Assembly: GCF_022965805.1 (NCBI RefSeq)
Contig: NC_133114.1
Span: 3,556,761-3,620,760, forward strand
DNA: 64,000 bases
From: Primulina eburnea
Taxonomy: Eukaryota > Streptophyta > Magnoliopsida > Lamiales > Gesneriaceae
Reading direction: 5' to 3'
The notes beneath the pieces are model-generated. The model had not been told where the DNA came from, ran no database searches, and saw only the letters and a list, made by a program, of their open reading frames with translations. Of the stretch, positions 9,137-19,954 are shown piece by piece. Position numbers and translations under genes: made by a program. Within the stretch, counting starts at the first letter, position 1, and each line of letters starts with the position of its first letter.

Positions 9137-10900
9137 AACAAACTGATTTAGCTCTTCTTGCATTGCATTAATCCAATTAGGATCAGCAAGAGCTTCGTCA
9201 GTTTTTGTTGGTTCTAATTGAGATACAAAAGCTGAATGAATAAATAAATTGAGCATCTGATTTCTTGTTCTTACTGGATCAGATGGGTTACCTATTACCA
9301 GTTCTGGAGGGTGTGATTTCTTCCATCTAAGTTCAGCATTTGTTGCTTCACCGTCAGCAAATTCTTCGTTAGGTAACTGAATGTTCTCAGTTTCAGTTGG
9401 AGCTGATTCAGTTGTTAACTGATGCACATTAGTTTGCTCCACTAACTGATTGTCAAGATTTGCTTCCAATTCAGCTGGTTGATCCAATATCTCAGGTTCA
9501 GGTGTATGAAAGATATTTTGATTATTACGACTTTCGTCTGAGTCATCATCTTCCAGACTGATATCTGTAAATTGATTAGCTAGCTCAACTTGATCAGTTG
9601 GCTTATCAATTAGTGTCGTTTCATCAAAATCAACATGTGCAGATTCTTCAACATTTAAGGTTTTCTTATTAAATACTCTGTAAGCTATGCTAACTGATGA
9701 ATATCCAAGGAATATTCCTTCTGCAGATTTTACATCGAATGCTTTTAGATAATTTTTACCATTGTTATGAATAAAACATCTACAGCCAAATATTTTGAAG
9801 TAAGTGATTATGCTTTTTCTTCCATGCCAGATCTCATATGGTGTTTTCATGTGATTTTTATTAATCATTGATCTGTTCTGAGTGTAGCATGCAGTGTTTA
9901 CTGCTTCTGCCCAAAATCTTTGAGAAATAACAGAATCAGCAAGCATTGTTCTAGCAGCTTCTTTAAGAGTCCGATTCCTTCTCTCAGCTACACCGTTTTG
10001 CTGATGTGTTCTTGCTGCTGAGAGCTCATGCTTGATTCCAGCATTTTCTAAAAAGCTTGAAAGTGTTTGATTGATGAATTCAGTTCCTCGATCAGATCTG
10101 ATTCGATCAATCCCAACTGATTTTTCATTTAAAAGTCTTTTGAAGAGTTTAATCAGTTGTGCAGCCGTATGGTCTTTGGATTTGAGAAATATAACCCGAG
10201 TAAATCTTGAAAAGTCATCTACGACCACCAAGGTGTATTTCATTCCCCCTAAGCTCATGACTGGTATTGGACCAAAGAGATCCATGTGCAATAATTCTAA
10301 GCATCGGGATGAAGATTTACAGCCTTTGTTTTTGAAAGAGGATCGTACTTGTTTTCCATACTGACATGCTGAGCAAAGTTTTTCTTTTGAAAAATTTATT
10401 TTGGGCAAACCAGTTACAAGTTCATGCTTACTCAGATAGGCAAGGGATTTAAAATTTAAATGATTTAACCTTTTATGCCACAACCAGTTTTGAGATGATT
10501 TAGAGCCAATAAAGCATACTGGTGTATAAGGTTGATCATTCCAGCTGACTTTGTAAGTGTTTCCACACCTTTTGCCAGTTAGAATAATCTCTTCAGTTGA
10601 GTTTTTGACTGAACAAGAGTGTTTGTCAAACTGAACTGAGAATCCATTATCGCATAACTGACTAATGCTTATCAGATTATACTTAAGATTCTCGACTAAT
10701 AAAACATCATTAATGGTGAAGTTACCATGGATAAGCTTACCCTTACCCACAGTTTTACCTTTGGAGTTATCTCCAAAACTGATGTTTGGACCAGTGTATT
10801 TGACCAGTTGAGATAATAAATTTGAATCTCCTGTCATATGTCGTGAGCATCCACTGTCCAAATACCATATTGATCCAATGCTTGTACCTACTATCTGCAA
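9129..10900 (-). pseudogene. pol: Copia protease end, GAG-pre-integrase and integrase
   Basis: The frame begins with the aspartic protease motif WYLDSGCSRHMTG. It continues through the GAG-pre-integrase HHCC-like segment (LWHKRLNHLNF ... CSACQYGK). The integrase core has its DDE residues in HMDLFGP, RSDRGTEF and NGVAERRNRT. An acidic linker leads to the hAT insertion at 9128. This stretch is open, but it joins upstream gag only through frameshifts, so the polyprotein is broken. Confidence 0.88.
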
Positions 10901-10932
10901 TCAAACACAAAATAAGATTGTGGTACCCTTTT

Positions 10933-11330
10933 CTATTTGGGTCCAAAGTTGATTAGTCCTTTAGGAATCCAGACTTGAATCAGTCTAACTGACCGTCCTG
11001 TTGCTATATTCCATATGGTCCTTCCTTGTCTGTGTGTGCTTGGTGTATGGTGTGTGGATGATACAATATGTGTTTTACCCTTTTTCAACTGATTGTTCAA
11101 CCGATATCTTTTCTGAACTGGCTTACTGTTGTAGTAGTTTGAGTAGCCATTTGAATATTTTCTGCTGAGAGTTTTTAGTTGCTGACTCCATGAGTCAGTC
11201 TCACCCTTTGGATTATATCCAATGCCACATCTCTTGCCTTTATTCATATTCTGAGATGGCTGTTCAATCAGTTTACTCGGCTCTGCTTGTTCTTGTACCA
11301 TAACTGATTTTACAAAGTGAATATATTTCC
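10933..11330 (-). pseudogene. Copia gag-pol linker segment
   Basis: A basic, low-complexity segment in a frame different from both neighbours. It ends with a VWIPKG-type motif that precedes the protease in Sirevirus polyproteins. A frameshift near 11333 joins it to the preceding segment; a stop near 10933 separates it from the protease frame. Confidence 0.6.
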
Positions 11331-11332
11331 CT

Positions 11333-11653
11333 TTAGTTCATATTCAGTTTTGGTTGAGTATCTTGGGAAGACGAATCATCTTTACTACAGAATCCTAAAC
11401 GAGTTTTATCATCAACTGATTTCTGAGAATTCTGTATATTAGTTAAAGTTTTAGATGATTTGTTCCAAGCCTGAATAAGCTCATTGTGCTTTGAATTTTC
11501 AAGCAACAATTTTTGAATCATTAATTGATCCCTGCTTCTTTCATTACTGAGTTCAGCAATCTCCCTTATCAGACTCAACATATCAACTGATTCATCAGTT
11601 TTTGTTTTATTGTCTTTGGGATCATCTTGCTTTGCTCTGGTTTTTTCAAACAA
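11333..11653 (-). pseudogene. Copia Gag C-terminal coiled-coil segment
   Basis: A charged, heptad-rich stretch (LIREIAELSNERSRD, LLLENSKHNELIQ) continues Gag in a shifted frame after a frameshift near 11650. Coiled coils at the Gag C-terminus are common in Sireviruses. Confidence 0.6.
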
Positions 11654-12900
11654 TAAAGCAAGCTTTGATACTCACTGACCATGTCATGAAGAGTTGAGAT
11701 GAGTTCTTCTCTTGTAAAATCAGTTGAACTAAAATCAAATACCTGCTGATGGCTTGATTGATCTTCTATGTTATCAGCCATTAGACATTTTACTTCTTCC
11801 TCATCCTCACTAGAACTGCAAGAACTTTCTGGTTCTGACTCTTCGCTGTCAGTTTCTGCCCATTTGGCTTTGCTATCTTCAGCTAGGAGTACTTCATGTT
11901 TCTTTCTGTAAGGCTTCTTGTCGTCCTTAGATCTCCTCTTATGCTCATACACTTTCTTCTTTCTTTCAGTTGAGGCTTTATTGTCCTTTTTAGGCTTGGG
12001 ACAGTTAGCAATAAAGTGACCCGATTTGCCACAGTTGTAACATACATTAGATTCTTCTCTGAAGTTGTTTCTTTGATAATTCTTCTGAAAATTTCCTTGA
12101 TTTTTCCTCATGAATCTTCCAAATTTCTTAATGAATAGTGACATAGCATCATTGCTCAGTTGATCAGCAGCTTTCTCAACTAAACCAGTTGGTTCACTTC
12201 TAACAGCAGTCAAGGCAGTAGTTGCTGCTGGGGTAGATGGTTCTCCTTCTCGAGTTTGAAGTTCAAACTCATATGCTTTCAGATCAGCAAATAAATCATG
12301 AAGTTCAACTTTGTTCAGATCTTTGGATTCCCTCATTGCCATAGTTTTGACATCCCATTCTTTGGGAAGTCCTCTGATTACTTTCAACGCTACTTCTTTA
12401 TTTGTATACACTTTTCCAAGTGCATTCAGTTCGTTGATGATACAACTGGTTCTTTCATCATATTCGTGCATTGTTTCTCCCATCTTCATTCTGATGTTGT
12501 CGAACTTCTGCACAGCAACTGAAAGTTTGTTTTCTTTGGTTTGTTCATTGCCTTCGCAAAGTTGAATTAACTTCTCCCAAATTTCTTTGGCGGTTTTGCA
12601 TATTTTGATTTTATTGAACGTTACTTTGTCCAGTGTCTTATACAATATGTCTTTTGCAACATTGTCTAAATTTGCCTTTCTCTTGTCCTCAGTAGTCCAC
12701 TCATCTCTGGGCTTTTCAATTTGGTGAGGTGCCCCTTCAGTAATAGCAACAGCTGTGTTTGCTTTCAAAATCTTCATGGGTCCGTCGGTTATAACGTACC
12801 ACATGTCATCGTCTTGTGCAGCTAGATGAGCCTGCATTCTGATTTTCCAATCATCGAAATCTTCTCTGGAGAACATAGGAATCTTATTGAATGAGGACAT
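11575..12900 (-). pseudogene. gag: Copia Gag (capsid and zinc knuckle)
   Basis: The likely start is ATG 12900-12898, 45 bp after the PBS; the frame stays open further upstream to about 12957, but without an ATG. The N-terminal UBN2-type capsid region contains DDWKIRMQAHL and EIWEKLIQLCEG. A CCHC zinc knuckle (CYNCGKSGHFIANC) lies near 12046-12003, followed by a Lys/Arg stretch and an acidic Ser/Glu stretch. The reading frame ends early at 11575 because of a frameshift near 11650, so the normal C-terminus is displaced. Confidence 0.85.
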
Positions 12901-12944
12901 AGTGATCAGATTGAGTATAAATAGTCTTTGATAGGATATGCCCT

Positions 12945-12956
12945 GCTCTGATACCA
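12945..12956 (-). promoter_or_regulatory. Primer-binding site, initiator tRNA-Met
   Basis: TGGTATCAGAGC on the minus strand, two bases after the LTR end. Confidence 0.9.
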
Positions 12957-12958
12957 CT

Positions 12959-13938
12959 TGATAGGATCGATTAGTGACTAAAGAGTGTTTAGAAGAGGGG
13001 GTTGAATAAACACTTCTACGAATTTAAATGTTCTTCGAAAAAGGTAGTTCAGTTTTATTACAAACTGAACTCAGTATCCCGTCGGTCAATAACAATCAGT
13101 TAAACTGAATAAGCAGTTGTGGAAAGTAAACTGATTGAAAGATAGAGTATCTAACTGAAAATGAAAAACTGAAGTAAAGACAACACAATATGTTTCTGGA
13201 TGTTCGGAGATTTGAATAACTCCTACGTCACCCCTTCTATCTCAAGGATAGGATATTCACTAAAAGACTTTGATCGAGTACAACACTTGTACAGACCTAC
13301 TTCAGTTAGGACTTATCTACTGCCTAAACTGAAACTCTTAGTATAATACAATTATCTCTGTGAGTAACTGAACTTAGCACTTATTGAATTATCAATATTA
13401 CAGAGTGCTAGTTTGCTCAACTTGTAGCATTGATTGCTACGAATAAATCTAATAAGAGTGAGCTGAGATTTTGACAGAGTAATAGCAAGTTTGAGATTGA
13501 TAGATCGTCGTCTTTCTTCAACTGCTCTTTAGTCATATTTATAGACTTGTCTTTCAACGGTAACTTTGAATTTATGTATCCGTTGATTGCCACTTCATCA
13601 TTTCTTGGACAGTGTTCTTGATTGCCACTTCATTATTGATTGTAAAACGGCGTTTTAATTTCAATAGCCGAAATACGTTGTTCTATGCGGTGCGGCTTTC
13701 CATATTCAGTTGCTGTCTGATATGTCTTTCTGTCTGTTGAATGATCTTTCCCGAGGTATCTTTAGTTGAGAGACTTTAATATTTTCGGCTGAATGTTTTA
13801 ACTGATCAGTTCTCAACTGATCAGTTTGTGTCAGCTGATTTCAGTTGATAAGTCTAGCTGCCGAATTTGCTTTCGCGTATTAGTTGATTTAATCGATTGA
13901 TTTATGTTTTGTCAAACTCCAGAATTTAGTTTCCAACA
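12959..13938 (-). repeat. 5' LTR of the Sirevirus-like element (980 bp)
   Basis: Bounded by TGTTGGAAAC (minus-strand start, 13938) and CCTATCA (12959). The solo LTR at 31620-32615 is a relative and fixes both ends. A TATAAATA box is at 13543-13536 on the minus strand. Two perfect 12-bp palindromes AACTGATCAGTT (13800-13811, 13815-13826) lie in U3. The mate LTR is outside the window, so the target duplication cannot be checked. Confidence 0.88.
13536..13543 (-). promoter_or_regulatory. LTR TATA box
   Basis: TATAAATA on the minus strand. The related solo LTR has the same motif at 31976-31983, at an equivalent place. Confidence 0.6.
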
Positions 13939-13943
13939 TCATA

Positions 13944-15778
13944 TCATCAACTTAGCCAACAATATCCATATGAAATCTTTAAAATCCAACGATGTCTTAA
14001 ATGTGGTTTTCGGATAAGAAAGTCAACGCAAGAATAAGGAAGATAGGTTGGTAACTTCGAAGCAGGCAGAAGCTTTATTGAAGGAGATTTATGGACTGTG
14101 ACTCCAGTGGGAGCCAAAGAAATGTGGCCAGTACTTCAGGAGGTGAAATATTATTCAACGAAGTAGCAACAAATGCAGAAGGTAGACACAGACTTTGTGA
14201 CACATTGATTATGGATTCAGGAGTGACATGACATATGACGTCTCGGAGAGAATAGTTCGATCGGTATGTACTAGTCTCGTTAAGATATGTATTCTTGGAA
14301 AATGATCATGCCTTGAAAATCGCTGAGATCGATAATATCAAAATAAAAATGTTTGATGACACCATTTGCACCATACAGGAGGTACGACATGTGAAAGGGC
14401 TCACAAAAAATCTTTTATCCTTGGGACAATTGGATGATATTAGGTGCAAAACTCATATCGAAGACGGAAAATTTTGCTGCAAATATGTATGTACTTTTGG
14501 GATAAACATACAAAGAGGCGGAACAAGTTGTTGCATCGATTGGTTAATGAGAATAATTAATAGTGTTATGGCATAGAAAACTCGGGCATGTATTAGAACG
14601 AGGGTTGTTCTTTCATAAGGGAAGCTGTTGTCGGAGCTTAAAAAGTGTCTTTACCTTTTTGTGGTTATTGTGTTACTGGTAAACAACATAGATTAAGGTT
14701 TTACACTTCCACTGTCAAAAGCAAAATCATATCGTAGCTGATTCATTCGGATGTTTGTCAAGTACCGATTGTATCCCTAGGAGGAGCGAGATAATTTGTC
14801 TCATTCATTGATGATTTCTCTAGGAGATGTTGGGTGTATCCAATCAAAAAGAAATCAGATGTTTTCCAGATCTTCAAATATTTCAAAACGCGGGTTGAAC
14901 TTTATTCAAAATAGAAAATCAGTTGTTTGAGAACTGACAACGGAGAAGAATATACTAATGACAAATTTGATGATTTTGCCAACGTGATGACATCAAAAGA
15001 TAGATCGCGACGGTTTACGCACCTCAACAGAATTGAATGACGGAGCAGATAAATAGAACCTTATTGGACAAAACAAGAGTCATGTTGAAAACCGTGGGTC
15101 TAGCCAAATTATTTTGGGCAAAAGCAGTCAAAACCGCTTGTTATATCATCAATCGTTCTCTTTCAATGGCAATTGATCTGATGACTTCGATAAAGATGTA
15201 GACTGAGAAGCCGACTGATTATTCTCATTTTCATACATTTGTAAGTCATGTATATGTTATGTACAATTAGCAAGAAAGATTGAAGTTTGATTTCAAATCC
15301 AGAAAATGTATCTTCTTAATTATGCTATGGAGTAAAGGGGTTTCGCTTGTGGGATCCTATTATCCACAAGCTTGTCATCACCAGATATGTTATCTTTGAA
15401 AAAGTTAAAGTACAAGGAGACAAATGCACACTAAATTTATAAACTACTATAATTCAAGTGGAAAACAAGACAGATGAATATCAAATTTCTTGTGAAGCGG
15501 TACCGGAGCTTGAGGAACAAAAACATGTTGAGTCTGGGGTTTCCAAAGTGAGGCAGTCGACTCGAGAGAGAAGACCACCGGGTTGGTTTTTAGATTATGT
15601 CACTGAAACAATATTCTTTATGTCTATTAACAGAGGATGACGAGCCATCAAGTTTCTATGAAGCTACGCAAAACTCATATGTATCCCTTTGGATGACAAC
15701 AATGCAAAAAGAATTGGAGGTATTAGACAAAACAAAACTTGAGATCTTGTTACACTACCACGAGAATGAAAATCATTG
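13944..15778 (+). pseudogene. Decayed Ty1/copia pol relic
   Basis: Fragments in all three plus-strand frames match copia pol in order. They include a protease-like SGV.HMTS; a pre-integrase block (EVRHVKGLTKNLLSLGQLDD, 14370-14440); integrase pieces (IDDFSRRCWVYPIKKKSDVF, then LRTDNGEEYTNDKF); and the RT lead-in with an acidic linker near 15460-15780. Stops and frameshifts occur throughout, so it is long dead. It resembles the Tork/TNT1 lineage. The Sirevirus-like element is inserted at its left side. Confidence 0.8.
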
Positions 15779-16025
15779 TGTAACGACCCATTACAGGCCT
15801 AGTGGACCGCCCATACGGCCCACTGCTCCGATCGACCCAAGGCTATCCCGATCTTGGACTCCCTCAAAGGGGTCTTTTCCCTCACGGGCTTTCCATAGAC
15901 GTCGTACGGGTTATTCATAGGATCTCCCCTTCCCTACCAAGGGGTTTCTTTCGCCTCCCCAGGACTCGATCCCATGACCTATAGGATAAGTACATAGATA
16001 TCAAGAGTCCTGGTACCAATTGAGA
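15779..16025 (-). mobile_element. Possible tRNA-related SINE or LTR fragment
   Basis: Read on the minus strand it starts with a TGGTACCAG block and has GGGATCGAGTCC about 50 nt later, close to a Pol III B box (GGTTCGANNCC). It ends at a GGGTCGTTACA motif. The layout suggests a SINE. The TGTAACGACCC end seen on the plus strand also occurs at gypsy LTR ends, so an LTR fragment is an alternative. Confidence 0.35.
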
Positions 16026-16392
16026 AAACTATCAAAATGTATTTTCATTAACTCCTGTGGGTAAATTAAGAAAAAATATAATTTGATATTTTAACCTAAT
16101 TAGTTATATAAATATAATAAAAATTCCTGTAGGGTAAAATTTATTATGTTTATATAATTAATTACAACCGATGTCCATTATGTGATCCAAATCTACTTAA
16201 TGCATAATTTTTCATAATTAAGGATGTTGTGGCTATTCCTCAATTATTTAAAATTATACGGTTGACCGGACAAAATTTTGGCTTTACTTAATGTTTTATA
16301 TAATAATTATTTCGCAATCAACACTTTCCAAGAGCGCTCCCAAGAAAGATAGGTAGGGCTAAGGCCCTTTAAATACCTAACTCCTAGTCAGA
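16026..16392. other. AT-rich sequence without a call
   Basis: I see no gene or repeat structure here. It ends at the GCAAC target duplication of the next element. Confidence 0.4.
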
Positions 16393-16533
16393 GCAACTGT
16401 AATGCCCGAGATTTAATTATTATAATCAGACGTTGATTAATTGGCAAGATTAAGGTTGTAAGAACTCAAATGAACCGTTATGCCGAGACCGAGCGTCGTT
16501 ACATAAGTAGCCAAGGATTTGGCCAGAACCCTC

Positions 16534-16710
16534 GGCGCTCGAGCGGTAGAAAAGCACCGCCCGAGCGCCAATGCATCGCAAAGTATTGTTCGGACAGAAT
16601 GTCTGGCGCTCGAGCGGCAGAAAGTTACCGCTCGAGCGCCAGTGTGTAATCGCCGAAGCTTGGACAGAAGGCTCCGCGCTCGAGCGGTAAAGATTGACCG
16701 CTCGAGCGCG
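16534..16710. repeat. Array of three GC-rich hairpins in LTR U3
   Basis: Three units at a spacing of about 70 bp. Each has GCGCTCGAGCGGT, a loop of about 8 nt, then its complement. The third unit (near 16677-16710) has a perfect 13-bp stem; the first has one mismatch in 14. The array ends about 45 bp before the TATA-like box. It is repeated at 22299-22475 and, diverged and inverted, at 28305-28483. Confidence 0.9.
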
Positions 16711-17746
16711 AATCATGCAGAACGAAATTGTGCCACTTGCCCTGATGCATGCGCGAGTATATATATAGATATATATATATGTAACAAACAAAAATCTTCA
16801 GAAAGAAAATCGAGAAAGGTCCCTGGGTATGTGTTGAAAATCCTTACGCCTTTTGCGAGAAATCCGTCCGTCCGATTTTGAATCCGACTTCGGTATTGAG
16901 TTCCTATCGACGTAGGTTACAACTGGACGTAAGTTTTACTACGTTTTGACATGTTTTGAAATTAGACTATTGTTAGAATTGAATAGGATTCATATATGAT
17001 GTTCTGGTCATGTTAGACATCATAGAATCGAAGTCAAATTGAGAAACAGACTGCTTATGAAATTGTTATGATTTTTGGATTCGATTTGACTGAGAATTCA
17101 TATCATAACTGTATGGTTATTGAGATTATGACTGGTATCGACATTGATTATGAATTCGGGTATTATATCTGTGATGTTCGGACTGACGGGGTTATCGAGA
17201 CTGTATTGTTATACCGTCGAAACATCAGTTAATTGATATTGATCGGATTCAGTAGCGATTTCGATTATATCGTGATATTGTCGATATGGATTAGATTGTA
17301 TCTTGATTTGATATCGATCAGCATATATTTCGATTTGAATATTGATCAGAACAGGTATTGAATTGAGTTGTATATTGATATTATATCTGTTCGGTATTGT
17401 TATTACCAGATTGAGAATGGACCGAGATAGAGTCGGGAATTCTTCTTCTTCTTCAGAGCGAGGAGATAAAGGTATAAATTAATGTTGAGTTGGGATTGAA
17501 CAACTCGAGTAAGGTTTGACTCGAGTTTCCCTAAATCACATACTTTATTTTATTGCATGGATATTTGCATTAAATTGACTTATGTACTTGTTCTCTTGAT
17601 ATTAGATAACAGGTATTAGACAAGTTATCTTGTGACAGAAGTGCCGGATAGTGGTGGTATCGCCACGGCACATTGCACGATGTCTCAAGATAGGATATTA
17701 GCGATAGAGCTACAGTCCTTGACGGTTAGGTCAGGACACTGGATGT

Positions 17747-17985
17747 TTGGTTATATCGAGTAATGGAATCTATTACGGAATTCGATATAGGAACACCATA
17801 TTTGGTTATATCGAGTAATGGAATCTATTACGGAATTCGATATAGGAACACTATATTTGGTTATATCGAGTAAAGGGTATTGGAATTCTTCTATTACGGA
17901 ATTCGATATAGGAATACCAGGGCACTGGTTATATCGAGTAATAGAGATTATGGTTCCATCCTTTACGGAATTCGATATAGGAATA
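17747..17985. repeat. Tandem inverted-repeat units in the LTR
   Basis: Four units of about 60 bp, each containing TATATCGAGTAA and then TTACGGAATTCGATATA, so each can fold back on itself. The same units are in the 3' LTR (23512-23750). Confidence 0.85.
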
Positions 17986-18622
17986 CCACATCTGGAAACC
18001 GGGATCCCTAGACTAGGATTGAGTCTAGTCTGAATGATGTAGCTACGAGTATTGTCGACAGTTTGATATTGATTATGTTCCTGATATTGGTACATGCTTA
18101 GAATAGGATTTATTCTAGATATTGAATTATGTTCCTGATTAGGGTACATGTTTAGAATATGATTTATGCTTGTTATTGATTTATATCCTGATGTTGATAT
18201 AGGATATGATTTTTGTTATATGCTCTTATATGATTTATATGATTGCATGTATACATGATTTATACTGGGATATTTATATCTCACCGGAGTTATCCGGCTG
18301 TTGTCTTGTCTGTATGTGTGCATGGCAACAGGTGGGATAGGAGCGGGGTCAAGAAGAGAACGAGGCTGGACTAGATAGCGTGGAGATCCGGGCTTCAGAA
18401 GCAACTTAGGATTCAGCACTGATATGTAGTTGAACCTAGTTGGATTATTGTAAATGACATCAGATTTGTATGTTCATGTTTAACATGTAATTGGATTTTA
18501 ACTACATTACGTTTCCGCTTTGCATTTTAAAAGAAAAATTTTTAGACCCTGTTTATTATGAATGATTTAATATTCCTAAAGATGATTAAGGAATGGATTA
18601 GCGTCCGGGTCCCCACAACAGG

Positions 18623-18634
18623 TGGTATCAGAGC
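18623..18634 (+). promoter_or_regulatory. Primer-binding site, initiator tRNA-Met
   Basis: TGGTATCAGAGC, five bases after the LTR end. Confidence 0.9.
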
Positions 18635-18970
18635 TGATAGTTCCTTTAGCGATAGATCCTTTAGAGGAAGACAGTCAGAACTGATAGATCCTCTAGAGTG
18701 AGATAGCAGAGAATGAGCGGGCTAGATTAAATTTTCTTTCCTTGCATGTCTGTGTTAGCATGAGATTGATTATAATGTTGATTTGCATTGTGGGTGCTAG
18801 CATGAGGTTATGTGTTACTGCTTTGAGATACATGCTTACCTGATTACTTGATTTAGATTGGTATTATGTATCATTATATATGAATCAGATCTGATTCCTG
18901 ATCAGCAGTAAGATGATCAGAGAAAGATTAGAACAGATTGGTTGTACTGGGTTACTAATGGTTTTGGTAA

Positions 18971-19954
18971 TCAGATATAGCTCCCCGAAGAATTTCGGAA
19001 AGAGGCAGTACTTCGTATGATCAGACAGATATATCAGAACCTCAGATAGATGTGTCAGAAACTCCGATGGAAATCAAGTTGAGAGAATTTCAGTTACTTC
19101 AGCCGCCGATTCTCAGCGGTATTGAGACATCGGAAGAATGTCAGCACTGGTTGGATGACATAGAAATACTGGTTGATTTACTTGATTGTACCGATGAACA
19201 GAAAGTTAAATGGGTAGTTTATCAGTTACGAGAGACTGCCAGAAATTGGTGGATTATGATTAGAGGCATCTTAGAACTACGTGGTATTGTGATCACGTGG
19301 GAAGTATTTAAAACTGAATTCTATCAACGATTTTTCTCAGTTTCATACCGGGAGGACAAAAGAGCAGAATTCGAGAATTTGAGACAAGGTCAACTGAATG
19401 TTGAAGAATATGTTGCGAAATTCTCTACGCTACTGCAATTTGCTCCCCATTTGACGGGAAATGACGAAGCTGTAGTGAATCAGTTCGTCAGAGGATTGAA
19501 TTCAGAGATAGTTGCATTGATGAACATGCAGCAACCTTATCATTTTGCTGATGCCTTGAGGAAAGCAAAGAGGGCGGAGGCGAGTCTGATTAGACAGCTA
19601 GGGAGGTTGTGCATGAAGCCATCCCAAACCCAGCAATCCTCTCTTCGATTCGATCGAGGCAGTACGAGTGGAAAGCAAGATTTGCTGAAAGCTCGAAAGA
19701 AGTCATTTAAGAAGTTAGGAAGTGGTTCCTCGAGTTCCAGTAGTTCTAGTCCAAGATATACTGGAGTGTATTGCAGGAGTTGCGGTGGGAGACACCCCAC
19801 AGAGCAATGCCAAGGAGTGTCTAGTAGTTGCCATATCTGCAGACAGCGAGGACACTTTGCTAGAGTTTGTCCCCAGAGAGGTCCTCGAAGATTTCAGGGG
19901 GCTGGACCATCTGGATATGGTGATCGAGGGACAGATCCAGGTCACACTGGGTAA
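18971..19954 (+). pseudogene. gag: Gypsy-type Gag, start codon lost
   Basis: The frame is open from 18971 to the stop at 19952-19954. The usual gag start (M-A-P-R-R) would fall at 18977, where the codon is ATA rather than ATG; the next in-frame ATG is at 19067. The capsid region contains HWLDDIEILVDLL, ARNWWIMI and FYQRFFSVSYREDKRAEF. Two cysteine clusters follow: CRSCGGRHPTEQC and the knuckle CHICRQRGHFARVC. The overlapping +1 frame (19722-20042) carries a worn protease lead-in (AYVLVCTSAF) with the Asp-Thr-Gly site gone. Gag here is probably not translated normally. Confidence 0.85.

Larger units (their letters stand above)
1..13938 (-). mobile_element. Sirevirus-like Ty1/copia retrotransposon, left end outside window
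   Basis: On the minus strand the order is 5' LTR (12959-13938), tRNA-Met PBS, gag, protease, integrase, RT/RNase H (ending 3352), then more than 3.3 kb of accessory sequence running off the left edge. The order PR-INT-RT-RH defines Ty1/copia. A long gag with one zinc knuckle, plus a long region after pol, points to the Sirevirus lineage (inference). The 3' LTR is not in the window. The coding frame is broken by several frameshifts and by a hAT insertion at 4801-9128. Confidence 0.88.
16398..18617 (+). repeat. 5' LTR of the gag-only gypsy element
   Basis: Starts TGTAATGCCC and ends CCCCACA. U3 carries three GC-rich hairpins (16534-16710) followed by a TATATATATAG box near 16758. A second set of four repeated inverted units lies at 17747-17985. 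The LTR is a relative of the solo LTR at 26379-28615. Confidence 0.93.

Noticed and set aside
12945..12956. tRNA gene fragments (TGGTATCAGAGC, several places)
   Set aside because: They are retrotransposon primer-binding sites next to LTR ends; no cloverleaf can be built.
16534..16710. CRISPR-like regularly spaced repeats
   Set aside because: Only three palindromic units, in a plant LTR, with no cas genes; they are inverted repeats, not direct repeats with unique spacers.
17751..18149. 132-aa repetitive ORF in both gypsy LTRs (also 23516-23914)
   Set aside because: It comes from the 60-bp inverted units; identity between LTRs only reflects LTR duplication.
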